A DNA stretch of 64,000 nt, taken from Candidatus Desulfofervidus auxilii (GTDB lineage: Bacteria > Desulfobacterota > Desulfofervidia > Desulfofervidales > Desulfofervidaceae). How positions within the stretch are numbered: position 1 is the first letter of the stretch; each line of letters starts with the position of its first letter. The stretch is taken from assembly GCF_001577525.1 (NCBI RefSeq), contig NZ_CP013015.1, positions 2,344,656-2,408,655 on the forward strand, given 5' to 3'. Positions 16,160-25,822 of this stretch are shown here, piece by piece. The translations under genes were made by a program, and so were the position numbers. The notes beneath the pieces are model-generated. The model was not told the origin of the DNA. It did no database searches and was given only the letters and a program-made list of their open reading frames with translations.

Positions 16160-17512
16160 TTAAAATAATACCTCAAAGGCCTTTTCTATTTTGTGGATTC
16201 CAATAGTTGGCAAAGGGGTTTTTTTTAGATGTTTTAAGTTGCTCTGAGGGATTATGCATTGTTTAAACCCCATCTTTTCTGCTTCTATCAAACGAATTTC
16301 TGCCTGAGTAATAGCTCTAACTTCTCCAGTGAGACCTACTTCACCCAGTAAAACCCATTGAGGTGGAATGGGTTTATTTAAGAAACTAGAAGCAATAGCA
16401 GTTACTATACCCAAATCTGCAGCAGGTTCTTCTATCTTTACTCCCCCAGCTACATTAAAAAAGATATCTTGTTGTCCTAAGTTAAGGCCTACTTTTTTTT
16501 CTAAAATGGCCACCAGTAGATTAAGCCGGTATGGGTCAACTCCAATGCTTGTCCGCCTAGGCATGGCCAGAAAGCTGGGACTGGTTAAGGCCTGTAATTC
16601 TATTAAAATAGGACGGCTACCTTCTAAAATGGGCACTATCACAGAACCAGAGGTGTTTACAGGGCGCTCAGCCAGGAAAAGCTCTGAAGGATTGTTCACT
16701 TCTACTAATCCATATTCTTGCATTTCAAAAACTCCTATCTCATTAGTAGAACCAAAACGGTTTTTTACCGCACATAAAATACGATGGGGATGGCCTTTTT
16801 CTCCCTCAAAATAAAGCACAGTATCTACCATGTGCTCCAACATCCTTGGGCCAGCAATAGCACCCTCCTTGGTTACATGACCTACAATAAAAATAGAAAT
16901 ATTCCTATTTTTAGCCAAACGCACTAATTTTCCAGTAACTTCTCTCACCTGAGAAACACTCCCTGGAGCAGAGGTCAACGCCGTAGTAAACATAGTTTGA
17001 ATGGAATCAATTACTACAATTTGAACATCTATTTTTTCTATACTGCTTAAGATATGTTCTAAGGCGGTTTCAGTGAGCAAATAGAGCCTTGGATGTTCAA
17101 CATGCAGACGCTCCGCCCTGAGTTTAATTTGAGTAGCAGACTCTTCACCTGAAACATAAAGAGTATTTAATCCCTGCTTAGTGAGGTTAAATAAGGCTTG
17201 AAGGGTAAGGGTTGACTTTCCAATACCTGGTGCACCACCAATTAAGACCACTGACCCTGGGACTAATCCTCCTCCTAATACCCGGTCTAATTCCAACAGA
17301 CCTGTTTTTAACCGAGGTAATTTTAGAGAATCTATCTGGGTAATAGGAATAGGGGTGGAAGGCGTATCTAGAGAAGTGGAAGAAGGTTTTAAGGAAGAAA
17401 TTTCTTCCACAAAGGTATTCCACCCCCCACAATCAGGACATTTACCCAACCATTTGGGAGAGCAATATCCACACTCCTGGCAAATAAATTGCACTTTTGC
17501 TTCTTTAGCCAT
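16160..17512 (-). CDS. radA: DNA repair protein RadA/Sms
   Basis: A 450-residue protein. The N-terminal zinc finger is CQECGYCSPKWLGKCPDCGGW. The RecA-like ATPase has Walker A GGAPGIGKST near residue 95, Walker B VVIDSIQT near 165 and the RadA-specific KNRFGS near 252. The C-terminal third is the Lon-protease-like domain. It acts as a DnaB-type helicase helping branch migration and processing of recombination intermediates. Its length is normal and all motifs are intact. Confidence 0.95.
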   Translation of the reverse strand: MAKEAKVQFICQECGYCSPKWLGKCPDCGGWNTFVEEISSLKPSSTSLDTPSTPIPITQIDSLKLPRLKTGLLELDRVLGGGLVPGSVVLIGGAPGIGKSTLTLQALFNLTKQGLNTLYVSGEESATQIKLRAERLHVEHPRLYLLTETALEHILSSIEKIDVQIVVIDSIQTMFTTALTSAPGSVSQVREVTGKLVRLAKNRNISIFIVGHVTKEGAIAGPRMLEHMVDTVLYFEGEKGHPHRILCAVKNRFGSTNEIGVFEMQEYGLVEVNNPSELFLAERPVNTSGSVIVPILEGSRPILIELQALTSPSFLAMPRRTSIGVDPYRLNLLVAILEKKVGLNLGQQDIFFNVAGGVKIEEPAADLGIVTAIASSFLNKPIPPQWVLLGEVGLTGEVRAITQAEIRLIEAEKMGFKQCIIPQSNLKHLKKTPLPTIGIHKIEKAFEVLF

Positions 17513-17835
17513 TTCTTAGAACATCCCTCTAAATATAAAAACACATTTCTCAAAAAACACAATACATACAAAAACACAATTTGATATGTCCTATCTGAGA
17601 CAAATTTTAGCTCAACTTTGACACCTAAAAGTCAAAACTTACTTATATTTGGGCATTTTTCACCTATAAACTCAGACGTACCCACTACATTACCCCTGGC
17701 ATATTTGTTATAGATGTGTCTTGAAGAAAGGAAGTCAGAAACGATGGATGAGATTGTAAAAGAAGTTTTTTGTGTTATTCCTAAAATTAAAAATTTTTCT
17801 TGTGATTATTGAGTGCTTATAGTAAAAATATTTAA
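17513..17835. other. Intergenic stretch with one tiny reading frame
   Basis: An A/T-rich gap between radA and a small hypothetical gene. A 22-codon frame (17744-17812) starts MDEIVKEVFCVI after a GAAAGGAAG-like site and ends in TGA; it may be the front end of a lost gene. No RNA gene or convincing terminator was seen. Confidence 0.4.
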
Positions 17836-18051
17836 ATGAAGAATTTAAATCATTGGCAAAAATTTTATGAATGGGAAGAAAAATATAACAAAAAAGTTTT
17901 TTCTACACCAAAAGAAAGGATGAATGCTTATATTTCTCTTTATGATTTGGTCTTTTCTTTGAAGTCTCCTTCTTTAAAAGTTTTTAAAAACGATGTTCAT
18001 GTTAAGTATTTTACGGAATTAAAAAGAAAGCTTGGCTATTTTAATGTTTAA
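17836..18051 (+). CDS. Small hypothetical protein paired with a nucleotidyltransferase
   Basis: A 71-residue, Lys/Phe/Tyr-rich protein that I do not recognise. It overlaps the following nucleotidyltransferase gene by 8 to 20 bases, depending on that gene's start. This coupling is usual for toxin-antitoxin pairs. No DNA-binding or nuclease motif is visible, and the size is too small for an AbiEi-type partner. Confidence 0.5.
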   Translation: MKNLNHWQKFYEWEEKYNKKVFSTPKERMNAYISLYDLVFSLKSPSLKVFKNDVHVKYFTELKRKLGYFNV

Positions 18052-18604
18052 GACTGCTTTAAAAGAATTTATCACTTGTTTAGAAAGGGCAAAAATTGAT
18101 TATATGGTGATGGGTGGATTGGCAGTTGCTTATTATGGTGAAGTGCGATTGACGCAAGATATAGATGTGACAGTTAATCTTATGCCAAATGAAGTAGAAA
18201 AATTACTTTTAGCAGTAAAAGAAAAATTTTTTCCTTTAGTAGAAGATGTGAATAGTTTTGTTAAAGAAACATGGGTTTTACCGCTTAGACATAAATTTGT
18301 TGAGGTGAGAGTAGATGTGGTTTTTGCAGGAACTTTTTTAGAAAAGAAAGCTATTTTAGAGGCCAGATTGGTTGATTTTGGAGAAATTAGAATAAAGTTT
18401 ATCCCTGTTGAATATTTAATCATTCAAAAAATCCTTGCTGGTCGCCCAAGAGACTTGGAAGATGTAAAGGGAATCCTTAAACACCAAAGAGATTTAAATT
18501 GCCAAAAAATTACTGAGATTTTAGATAAAATATCTCAAGAATTAGGAGAAACAAAATGGCTAAAACTATGGAATTCATTGAAGGAATTAACTGATTATGC
18601 GTGA
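18044..18604 (+). CDS. AbiEii-like nucleotidyltransferase
   Basis: About 186 residues. The N-terminal part has YMVMGGLAVAYYGEVRLTQDIDVTV: a GG motif followed by a D-x-D in T-x-DIDV, the DNA polymerase-beta-type nucleotidyltransferase core of the AbiEii/MNT-like group. A third acidic residue is plausible in EVRVDVVFAG near residue 88. Such proteins act as toxins or antitoxins by modifying tRNA or a partner protein. The ATG at 18044 gives MFKTALKEF; an ATG at 18032 is also in frame. It is coupled to the small upstream gene, so the pair may be a toxin-antitoxin or phage-defence unit. Confidence 0.7.
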   Translation: MFKTALKEFITCLERAKIDYMVMGGLAVAYYGEVRLTQDIDVTVNLMPNEVEKLLLAVKEKFFPLVEDVNSFVKETWVLPLRHKFVEVRVDVVFAGTFLEKKAILEARLVDFGEIRIKFIPVEYLIIQKILAGRPRDLEDVKGILKHQRDLNCQKITEILDKISQELGETKWLKLWNSLKELTDYA

Positions 18605-18740
18605 TGCGTTTGATTATCTCATGGCCTATGGGCTGTGTGTTTTAAATAAAGAAAGGGCTAAGGAACAAGGAGAAAAGCCGATGAGGAAAGAAGGGGATAA
18701 TTGTTTAATCACGCTAATTTTAGCAATATCAATCCAATAA
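18597..18740 (+). CDS. Possible 47-residue small protein
   Basis: A short frame starting inside the stop region of the nucleotidyltransferase gene (MRDAFDYLMAYGLCVLNKER at the start). It ends within the convergent transporter gene. The first half looks protein-like; the last 15 residues are read from the complement of the transporter and are doubtful. It may be the intact start of a truncated third gene of the cassette. Confidence 0.25.
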   Translation: MRDAFDYLMAYGLCVLNKERAKEQGEKPMRKEGDNCLITLILAISIQ

Positions 18741-19578
18741 TAATTAAAATTGAGGCCATGGTGCGGCTAAAACCATGAGATTCCTTGAAAAATAAGATAC
18801 CTAGCCACACACCTATAAGGATTCCTCCTCTCCTAACTGCAACTGCATAGCTAATAGGACAGATTTTTATCCCATAACGAAAAAAGACAAATGAACCAGA
18901 AAGCATCAATCCCCCAATTAAAATTTGGATGGGATATTTTTTTATTTCTCCCAATATTATATTTTTAGGGAAACGAATCCATGCCCATATACCAAGGAAA
19001 AACAGCATAAACATAATCATAAGGGTTATATAATGGATTAGAAGGGATTGAGGTATTAAATCTACACCTGCTTTATCTAAGACAGCACCCATTGAAGCAA
19101 AAAAAGATGCACTTAATGCCCAAAGGGCCGCTTTTTTGTTTTTCTTATTTGTTTTTTCCTCTGAATAAGGGCTAAAGTGAATTAGACATGCTCCCAAGGT
19201 TGTGAGCAAGATGCCTATTATCCCTAAAAAACTTAATCCTTCATGCAGAAAACAGACTGCCCAAATTGGAACAAAAAGAGGAGTTAAATTGCTTAATGGA
19301 TAGACTACTGAGAGATCACCTTTTTGATAGGCCTTAGCAGTGCAAAGTTGATAAAAACTGAACATAAAACCTGCACTAAGGCAAGCGAGTGTAGATTTGG
19401 TGGGCATTGCCTCCCATCCTGAAAAGTGAAAAATGCTAATGGGCGAGGACACTAAAAAAGCACTAGTAAACATCCACCAGATATATATTTGTTTATTTTT
19501 GCTGTTTTTTACCCAGAAATTCCAGCCTACATGAAATAAAGCAGATATAAACACCAGAAATAAGGCTTCAAAACTCAT
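18709..19578 (-). CDS. EamA/DMT-family membrane transporter
   Basis: A 289-residue protein with about 10 helices and two EamA repeats. The end of repeat 1 has SVVYPLSNLTPLFVPIWA, and the corresponding part of repeat 2 has ISYAVAVRRGGILIGVWLG. It probably exports a small metabolite or amino acid, but the substrate cannot be told. Repeat 2 carries RRGGILIGV, typical of the uncharacterised branch related to phosphonate-utilisation permeases. It is a single gene, divergent from sbcD. Confidence 0.8.
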   Translation of the reverse strand: MSFEALFLVFISALFHVGWNFWVKNSKNKQIYIWWMFTSAFLVSSPISIFHFSGWEAMPTKSTLACLSAGFMFSFYQLCTAKAYQKGDLSVVYPLSNLTPLFVPIWAVCFLHEGLSFLGIIGILLTTLGACLIHFSPYSEEKTNKKNKKAALWALSASFFASMGAVLDKAGVDLIPQSLLIHYITLMIMFMLFFLGIWAWIRFPKNIILGEIKKYPIQILIGGLMLSGSFVFFRYGIKICPISYAVAVRRGGILIGVWLGILFFKESHGFSRTMASILIIIGLILLKLA

Positions 19579-19643
19579 GGTAAGTAAATATTACATAATT
19601 ATACTTGAAAAGAAAATTTACTTATAATACAGTTGAATAACTC

Positions 19644-20807
19644 ATGCTTAAACTCCTTCATACCGCAGACTGGCATTTGGGAAAGACATTTAAAAATACT
19701 GATTTTTCCTTATTAGAGATTCAGCAAGAGATTCTTAAAGAAATTGTAGAAATAGCAGAAAAAGAAGATGTAGATATAGTGTTTATCGCTGGTGATATCT
19801 TTGATAGCTACAATCCTCCTTTTAAGGCTGAAGAATTATTTTATAGCACTTTAAAAGAATTAACGGCTAATGGAAGGAGACTTGTAATTGCTATTGCTGG
19901 TAATCATGATGCCCCAGAAAAGTTTGATGTGCCTCGTCCTCTAGCCGCGGGTTTTCATGCGATGGTGATTTGTGGCAGTCCGCAGGACGATTTAACCCTT
20001 TTTTCCTTTAAGACAAATCATTTTGAACTTAAAGGGGAAAGAAATTTCCTTCACGCCAGTTTTCCATCAAAAAATACATCTATTTCTTTGCTTGTATTGC
20101 CATATCCTTCAGAGGCACGCCTTAAAGTTAGCACAAATTATGAAGAGCATCTTAAAAATATTTTGCAGGCCATACCTCCATATAGAGCAGATGATTATAT
20201 TATTGTCTCTCATCTTTTTGTCCAGGGTGGGCAAAAATCTGGTTCAGAAAGGGATTTCACCATCGGTGGAGCACAATTAATCCCTTCACACTTTTTCCCA
20301 AAACATGCCAGTTATGTTGCCTTAGGACATTTGCACCGCTATCAACGCTTGGGAAAAAATATTTTTTATTCTGGCTCTATTTTTCCCTTTGATATACAGG
20401 AAGCAAATCAAAAGAAAGGTGTTTTAATAAGACGGCCTGATGGGAAGGTTGAATTTTATCCTTTTGCTTACCAAAAATCTGTCAAATCTCTTAATTTTAA
20501 TACTATTGATGAGGCCTTAGAGCAAAGTGCTAATTATAAACATAGTCTTGTTTTTCTGCGTTTTCCGCCACTTGCAGTGGGTACTGAAGAAATTGTTAAA
20601 CTTAAGCAAGCATACAGTCAAAATCTTTTAGGCATTCATTTTGAGATGCCTAAAATTGAGATTGATAGACCAATATCTGTAGTAGATTTAACCCCCAAAG
20701 AACTTTTTATAGAGTTTTATAAAGCCCAGTATAATCAGACACCAAATGAAACTATGGTGGAGCTATTTTTGAAATTTGTAGAAGAGTTAAAGAATGAAAC
20801 CCATTAG
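19644..20807 (+). CDS. sbcD: Nuclease SbcCD subunit D (Mre11-like)
   Basis: A 387-residue metallophosphoesterase. The di-metal motifs run in order: HTADWHLGK near residue 5, AGDIFDS near 50, GNHDAPE near 88, SHLFVQGG near 195 and GHLHRYQ near 225. It is the double-strand exonuclease and hairpin endonuclease subunit of the SbcCD complex. It starts 65 bases after the divergent transporter and overlaps sbcC by 14 bases, the usual arrangement. Confidence 0.95.
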   Translation: MLKLLHTADWHLGKTFKNTDFSLLEIQQEILKEIVEIAEKEDVDIVFIAGDIFDSYNPPFKAEELFYSTLKELTANGRRLVIAIAGNHDAPEKFDVPRPLAAGFHAMVICGSPQDDLTLFSFKTNHFELKGERNFLHASFPSKNTSISLLVLPYPSEARLKVSTNYEEHLKNILQAIPPYRADDYIIVSHLFVQGGQKSGSERDFTIGGAQLIPSHFFPKHASYVALGHLHRYQRLGKNIFYSGSIFPFDIQEANQKKGVLIRRPDGKVEFYPFAYQKSVKSLNFNTIDEALEQSANYKHSLVFLRFPPLAVGTEEIVKLKQAYSQNLLGIHFEMPKIEIDRPISVVDLTPKELFIEFYKAQYNQTPNETMVELFLKFVEELKNETH

Positions 20808-23800
20808 CTTAGAGATTGAAGGTCTTTATAGTTACAGGGAAAGACAGGTTATAGATTTTACTCCTTTTTATGGGTATCGTCTTTTTGGTATTTTTGGAAA
20901 GACTGGTGATGGTAAATCCACTATCCTTGATGCCATGACTTATGCCCTTTTTGGAAAGGTAGATCGCCTTGATAAAAAGTCTATAAAAGAGGCTATTAAT
21001 CCAGGTAGCAACCAATTGAAGGTAATATTTAACTTTGAAATTGATGGAATAGTATATGAGATAATACGAGGAATAGATAGATATGGTCATAGTTATGTGA
21101 GACTTTATAAGGTAGTTAAAGACCATAAGGAGCCTATTGCAGAAAAAATAACTGAAGTAAGCAATCATTTGGATCATATCTTGGGGCTTGAGTTTAAAGA
21201 CTTTACAAAGGTAGTTATTCTACCCCAAGGGAAGTTTTCAGAGTTTTTGAGGCTTTCTCCTGCAAATCGGGCTGATATTTTAGAAAAGATTTTTGGACTT
21301 GAGATTTATGGTGAAGCCTTATGGAAAAGGATCACTCAGTATCTTGAGAGACTCAATGCCTCAAAGGAGGAAAAAGAAAAACAACTCTTGGCCTTAAAAG
21401 ATGTAAGTAAAAAAGTAATAGCTGATAAAAAACAAGAAGTTAAAAAGACAAAGAAGGTCTTAAAAGAAAAGGAAGAAAGCAAAAAGAAGCTTGAAAAATA
21501 CCATCAAATTTTAATCAAATTAGCCGATTTTTTAGAACGAAAAAAGGAATTAGAAGAAAAACTTAATAAATTAAAGGCAAATGAGCCAATTATAAAAGAA
21601 AAAGAAAGGCGTTTAAAACAGGCAGAAGAAATAGCGCCCCTTGTCCATATATTTAAAGAATATGAACAATTGAAAAGCTCTATCCCTAAAATAGAAAGAT
21701 TATTAAAAGATTTGCGAAATAAAGAAGCAAAATTAGAGAAAAAATGGCAACTTGCGGAAAAACAACTAAAAGAATTTGCAGAAACCCTTCCTCAAAAATT
21801 AGAAGAACTTACCCATTTGGAAGAAAACGCCAGACAGGCGCAGAAACTAGAGAAAGATTTTATGGAAAAACAAAAACAGCTTGATAAAAATAAAAAACAG
21901 CTAGATGAAAACAAACAGGCATTAAAGGATACAGCCCATATTTTAAAGAAATATAGAACACAAAAACAAGCCCTGTTGCATAGACAAAAACGGGCAAAAA
22001 AGACCTTAGAAAGCAATGCCTTCAATAAAGAAGAAAAAAGAATTTTTAATATCTTACATAAATATGCTTCTCATTTAGGCAAATTAAAAAGCTGGGAAGA
22101 GGAGATAGCAGAACTTAAGGAAAAAATAGAGATATTTAAAAAAGAAAAAAAAGACTCCCAGATAGGAATAAAAAAAATATGGCAGAAATGGCTGCCTGAA
22201 ATTGTATTGCCTTCCCCTGAAAATGCAGTAGATATATTAGAAGACTTTAGGCTAAAATGTGAGGAGACATTAAAGACTTTTGATAAAGTTTTAGAAAATT
22301 TCCGCCAAAGACACCTGGCAGTGAGTTTGGCCATCAGACTTAAACAGGGGCATCCTTGCCCTGTTTGTGGCTCTACTATCCATCCTAAACCTGCACAGGA
22401 TGAGGAGATCACTGCAAAAATAGAAGATACTCAGAGGGAAAAACACAAGCTTGAGAAAAAAATAGAGACAATAAATCAACTCAGAAAAAAGTTAAAACCC
22501 CTTGTTGAAAAATTGGTGCAAATAAATACCAAGTTAGAGGATAAACATCAACAATACTCAGAAAAATCTGCTGATTTTAAAAAAGAAATAGAAGAAATTT
22601 TAAGGAAATTAGGTTTAAGGCTTAATCTAAAAGGATTAAAAAATCTGTTTGATGAATTACAAAACAAATTTGAATTGCAAAATAAGGCTAGCGAAGAACT
22701 TAGAGAGATTGCAGAAAAATTGCAACAGCAAGAAGAAAAAATACAAAGACAAAGGCGTAAAGCCGAGGGGCATAAAAAAGAAATTAAGCACTTATTGAGT
22801 TTAATAGGAAGTTTAGAGAAAGAATTAGCACATATAAAGAGAGAAATAATAGAAAAAATTGATAAAAAATCCCCTGAGCAACTTTTAAAGCAAACTAAAG
22901 AACAAAGGGAAAAATTAGAAAAAAAGAGACAAGATTTGGAAAAAACAAGGCAAAAAGCACAAAATGATTACTTAAATATTAAAGAAAAATTAGATAAAAC
23001 CAAAGAACAGTTAAGGATTGAGATAAAGAAAAAACAAGAGTTAACAAAGATTCTCATAAAAGAGGCAAAAAAGAGACATTTAGATTTAGCAGGTTTAAAA
23101 CATCTTTTGCTTTCAGAAAAAGAAATAAATGCCTTAAAGCAAGCTATAGAAAAATGGAAAGAAGAGATAGAGAATATCAAAGGGCAATTAGGACAAATAA
23201 AAACTCAGATAGACGACTTGCCTATTCAGACTCTGCCTTTAGGTGAACCTGAAGCTACTTCTGAAAAACTGGAAAAATTAAAAAAAGAAATAAGACATTT
23301 GCAAAATCAAGAAGGGGCATTAGAAAACGAAATAAAGAACTTAGAAGAGAAATTAAAACAAAAACAAAGGCTTGAAACAGAAATCAAAAAGGACCAAGAA
23401 GAAATTAAAATAGCTTCTACTTTAAAAGACTGCCTTTATGGGAAGGCCCTGGTAAAATTTGCTGCCAGACATTTATTTCAAAGTATCTTATATGAAGCCA
23501 ATCGCATTTTGAAAGACATAATCGGAGAGAGATTTGTCATTCAAATGAGTAGGGAGGGCTTTAATTTTTCTGTTTATGACCCCTCTATAGGGCACATTCG
23601 TCTAATTGAAACGCTTTCTGGAGGAGAAACCTTTTTGGTTTCTTTTTCATTGGCTCTGGCCCTTTCTTCATATATCCAAAAAACAAAGGCGCGTCCTATC
23701 CACTTTTTCTTTATTGATGAAGGTTTTGGAAGCCTTGATGAAGATTTATTAGATGCAGTCGCAGAAGTGCTTAACCAACTAAAGCAACAAGAAAGACTAG

Positions 23801-23904
23801 TAGGCATTATTACCCATTTAGAAAAATTTAAACAACTTTTGCCAGCCTATATTTTGGTAAAAAAAGATTTTACCTCCACAAGCGTGGTAAAATTGCATGT
23901 ATAA
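20794..23904 (+). CDS. sbcC: Nuclease SbcCD subunit C (Rad50-like ATPase)
   Basis: A 1036-residue SMC-like protein. Walker A is FGKTGDGKST near residue 37. Two long Lys/Glu-rich coiled coils flank the zinc hook CPVCGSTIHP near 525. The C-terminal lobe has LSGGETFLVSFSLALA (ABC signature, near 935) and FFIDEGFGSLD (Walker B, near 970). With SbcD it opens and degrades hairpins and blocked DNA ends. Length and architecture are complete. The start codon lies inside sbcD. Confidence 0.95.
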   Translation: MKPISLEIEGLYSYRERQVIDFTPFYGYRLFGIFGKTGDGKSTILDAMTYALFGKVDRLDKKSIKEAINPGSNQLKVIFNFEIDGIVYEIIRGIDRYGHSYVRLYKVVKDHKEPIAEKITEVSNHLDHILGLEFKDFTKVVILPQGKFSEFLRLSPANRADILEKIFGLEIYGEALWKRITQYLERLNASKEEKEKQLLALKDVSKKVIADKKQEVKKTKKVLKEKEESKKKLEKYHQILIKLADFLERKKELEEKLNKLKANEPIIKEKERRLKQAEEIAPLVHIFKEYEQLKSSIPKIERLLKDLRNKEAKLEKKWQLAEKQLKEFAETLPQKLEELTHLEENARQAQKLEKDFMEKQKQLDKNKKQLDENKQALKDTAHILKKYRTQKQALLHRQKRAKKTLESNAFNKEEKRIFNILHKYASHLGKLKSWEEEIAELKEKIEIFKKEKKDSQIGIKKIWQKWLPEIVLPSPENAVDILEDFRLKCEETLKTFDKVLENFRQRHLAVSLAIRLKQGHPCPVCGSTIHPKPAQDEEITAKIEDTQREKHKLEKKIETINQLRKKLKPLVEKLVQINTKLEDKHQQYSEKSADFKKEIEEILRKLGLRLNLKGLKNLFDELQNKFELQNKASEELREIAEKLQQQEEKIQRQRRKAEGHKKEIKHLLSLIGSLEKELAHIKREIIEKIDKKSPEQLLKQTKEQREKLEKKRQDLEKTRQKAQNDYLNIKEKLDKTKEQLRIEIKKKQELTKILIKEAKKRHLDLAGLKHLLLSEKEINALKQAIEKWKEEIENIKGQLGQIKTQIDDLPIQTLPLGEPEATSEKLEKLKKEIRHLQNQEGALENEIKNLEEKLKQKQRLETEIKKDQEEIKIASTLKDCLYGKALVKFAARHLFQSILYEANRILKDIIGERFVIQMSREGFNFSVYDPSIGHIRLIETLSGGETFLVSFSLALALSSYIQKTKARPIHFFFIDEGFGSLDEDLLDAVAEVLNQLKQQERLVGIITHLEKFKQLLPAYILVKKDFTSTSVVKLHV

Positions 23905-24110
23905 AGACAAGCTGTAGAAATAAATCAGATACTGTAGTCTGTTGGTTGATTTGGTTTATGGACTGCTCAACCCACTTTATAGGTGGAAAGGTAATGAATC
24001 TGACTCATAAAGACCATACATATTTTTGATCTCTAATGACAAAAGACAAATAAGGAAGGTAAATAAGAAGGCATTTCCTGTCAGTTAAATGTTCTTGTAT
24101 AAAAACAATG

Positions 24111-24139
24111 TTGACAAAAGTAAGGCATTTGAATAAATT
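24111..24139 (+). promoter_or_regulatory. Sigma-70-like promoter before the secreted beta-helix protein
   Basis: A perfect TTGACA (24111-24116), a 17-base spacer and TAAATT (24134-24139, 4 of 6). The ATG follows 41 bases later, with AGGAGG-like AAAGGAGGGCAAC before it. Confidence 0.55.
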
Positions 24140-24180
24140 AAAAGTTAAGAAAAGAAGGGTTTCACAAAAAGGAGGGCAAC

Positions 24181-25485
24181 ATGCAGAAAAAATTTATATG
24201 TCTGAGCATTGTGGCATTAATGCTGTTGTTTGCCTCAGTGGCAAGGGCGGGAACCTTCAATGTCTCGGAGATTACGGGGTTTCAGGACCCCCTTACAACT
24301 GCTCAAAGTAATGGGAAGAATGATACCATCGACGGAAACTGCCATACTCTTAACGGACAAAGCTTGGTTCAGATAATGAACATCAACACAGACACCAGTA
24401 ATGAGGGTGGCGCCTGTGTGGGGACATACGATGACTCGGCTACAGCACAGATATATAACAACATTATTTATGACAACACTGCTAATGCAGGCGGAGACGC
24501 TCTTTATGTGGAATCTGACGGAGATGGAAACGGCACAGGCTCAACCATAGCGCTTTTCAATAACAATCTTGGCCCAGACAAACACAACCGTGACAATAAC
24601 ATCACTTCTGCTCCCATGCTTGTTGACCCTGAGAATGGAGACTTTCACCTTCAATCCGATTCCCTCTGCACAGATGCAGGCAATAACTCTGCCCCTGGTA
24701 TTCCTGATACAGACTTTGAGGAGGACCCAAGGATAGTAGGTGTAGCTCTAGATATAGCTGCAGATGAATATTCAGAACCACCCGTACCCATTCCTGACAT
24801 AAAGGCAAATGGCTCAGACGAGCCCATTACACTAAATCAATCAGATACACTGACTATTACTGTATCATTAAATAACAATGACTTAACAGAAAATGCAGAC
24901 TGGTGGCTGGCGGCTGATACACCATTTGGGCTTTACTTTTACACCTTTGACGGTTGGACAACCGATTGGGTACCAGCATATCAAGGCCCACTATTTTATC
25001 TAGATTCATATGAAGTATTAAACATACCCGTTTTAGGACTCCCAGCAGGTACATATACGTTTTACTTTGGTGTTGATACCAATATGGATGGAAATGTAAC
25101 ATGGGAGAGTGTTTATTATGATACTGTGGTGGTTAATGTAATAGAATACATATCTGATTTTTCTGGAACTTGGGAAGGTAGTTGGCATAGTACTTGGTTC
25201 CCTGAGTATTCAGGTAGTGTCAGTATAACAATTAGTCAAGTCAGTAATAATCTTAGTGCAGATGTAACTGTAACTAACACCGATTTTGGGACTATTACTG
25301 CTAACCTTTCTGGAACAGTTAATGGAAATACGTTTGAGTTATCAGGTGAGTGGTCTGGGGGAGGTTATAGTGGACGCTTAGACATCAATGGAACTCTTTC
25401 AGGTAATACTATCACAGGAAATTACGATCTTTATGTGGATAATTTGGTTTACTATGACCACGGCACTTTTATCCTTGAACGCTAA
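24181..25485 (+). CDS. Secreted modular beta-rich surface protein
   Basis: A 434-residue protein. It begins with a signal peptide (MQKKFICLSIVALMLLFASV, cut after ARA). Residues 25-195 resemble the ends of right-handed beta-helix passenger proteins: FNVSEITGFQDPLTTAQSNG at the front, then APMLVDPENGDFHL, CTDAGNNSAPG and ADEYSEP at the end of the helix. Most of the usual helix rungs are missing between them. A repeat-free domain with DNADWWLAA-like and LPAGTYTFYFGVDTNMDG elements follows, then a C-terminal beta-barrel-like domain (SGTWEGSW, ISQVSNNLSADV). No sorting signal is visible. The role is unknown; extracellular adhesion is a guess. Confidence 0.7.
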   Translation: MQKKFICLSIVALMLLFASVARAGTFNVSEITGFQDPLTTAQSNGKNDTIDGNCHTLNGQSLVQIMNINTDTSNEGGACVGTYDDSATAQIYNNIIYDNTANAGGDALYVESDGDGNGTGSTIALFNNNLGPDKHNRDNNITSAPMLVDPENGDFHLQSDSLCTDAGNNSAPGIPDTDFEEDPRIVGVALDIAADEYSEPPVPIPDIKANGSDEPITLNQSDTLTITVSLNNNDLTENADWWLAADTPFGLYFYTFDGWTTDWVPAYQGPLFYLDSYEVLNIPVLGLPAGTYTFYFGVDTNMDGNVTWESVYYDTVVVNVIEYISDFSGTWEGSWHSTWFPEYSGSVSITISQVSNNLSADVTVTNTDFGTITANLSGTVNGNTFELSGEWSGGGYSGRLDINGTLSGNTITGNYDLYVDNLVYYDHGTFILER

Positions 25486-25507
25486 CTGATATCGAAGGCA
25501 AATAAAG

Positions 25508-25529
25508 TTTGTAGGGTCAAACCTACAAA
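25508..25529. terminator. Hairpin after the secreted protein gene
   Basis: TTTGTAGG and CCTACAAA form an 8-bp stem with a 6-base loop. There is an A-rich run on one side but no strong T run on the plus strand. On the minus strand the stem is followed by CTTTATTT, so it may end tRNA-side transcription instead. Confidence 0.35.
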
Positions 25530-25657
25530 ATACAGTTAATCCAATTTGCTGTAGTGACCTGTATTGCAACAAGGTTTCATGGAAAATGTGGAGACCTATA
25601 TGGACACCAAGGCAAATTTGCTAAAATATCCAATTTCTGAAAATGCTTACTCTTATT

Positions 25658-25732
25658 TGGAGCCAGCGAGGGGATTTGAACCCCTGACCTGCTGATTACG
25701 AATCAGCTGCTCTACCACTGAGCCACGCTGGC
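25658..25732 (-). tRNA. tRNA-Thr (anticodon CGT)
   Basis: On the minus strand GCCAGCG pairs with CGCTGGC, with an encoded CCA. The anticodon stem CTGAT/ATCAG holds loop TCGTA with anticodon CGT. The T-arm has GGTTCAAATCC. It is last in a three-tRNA minus-strand cluster. Confidence 0.95.
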
Positions 25733-25736
25733 TTTT

Positions 25737-25812
25737 TGGTAGTCCCAACGGGATTCGAACCCGTGTCTCTGGCGTGAGAGGCCAGTATCCTTAACCACTA
25801 GACGATGGGACC
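25737..25812 (-). tRNA. tRNA-Glu (anticodon CTC)
   Basis: Acceptor GGTCCCA pairs with TGGGACT (a G-U pair at the end), with an encoded CCA. The anticodon stem CTGGC/GCCAG holds loop CTCTCAC, so the anticodon is CTC. The T-arm has GGTTCGAATCC. Four bases separate it from tRNA-Thr. Confidence 0.94.
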
Positions 25813-25822
25813 CCTTCAAAAA

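Noticed and set aside
24108-24311. 67-residue frame overlapping the secreted protein start
   Set aside because: It overlaps the promoter and signal peptide of the better supported gene and has no ribosome site.
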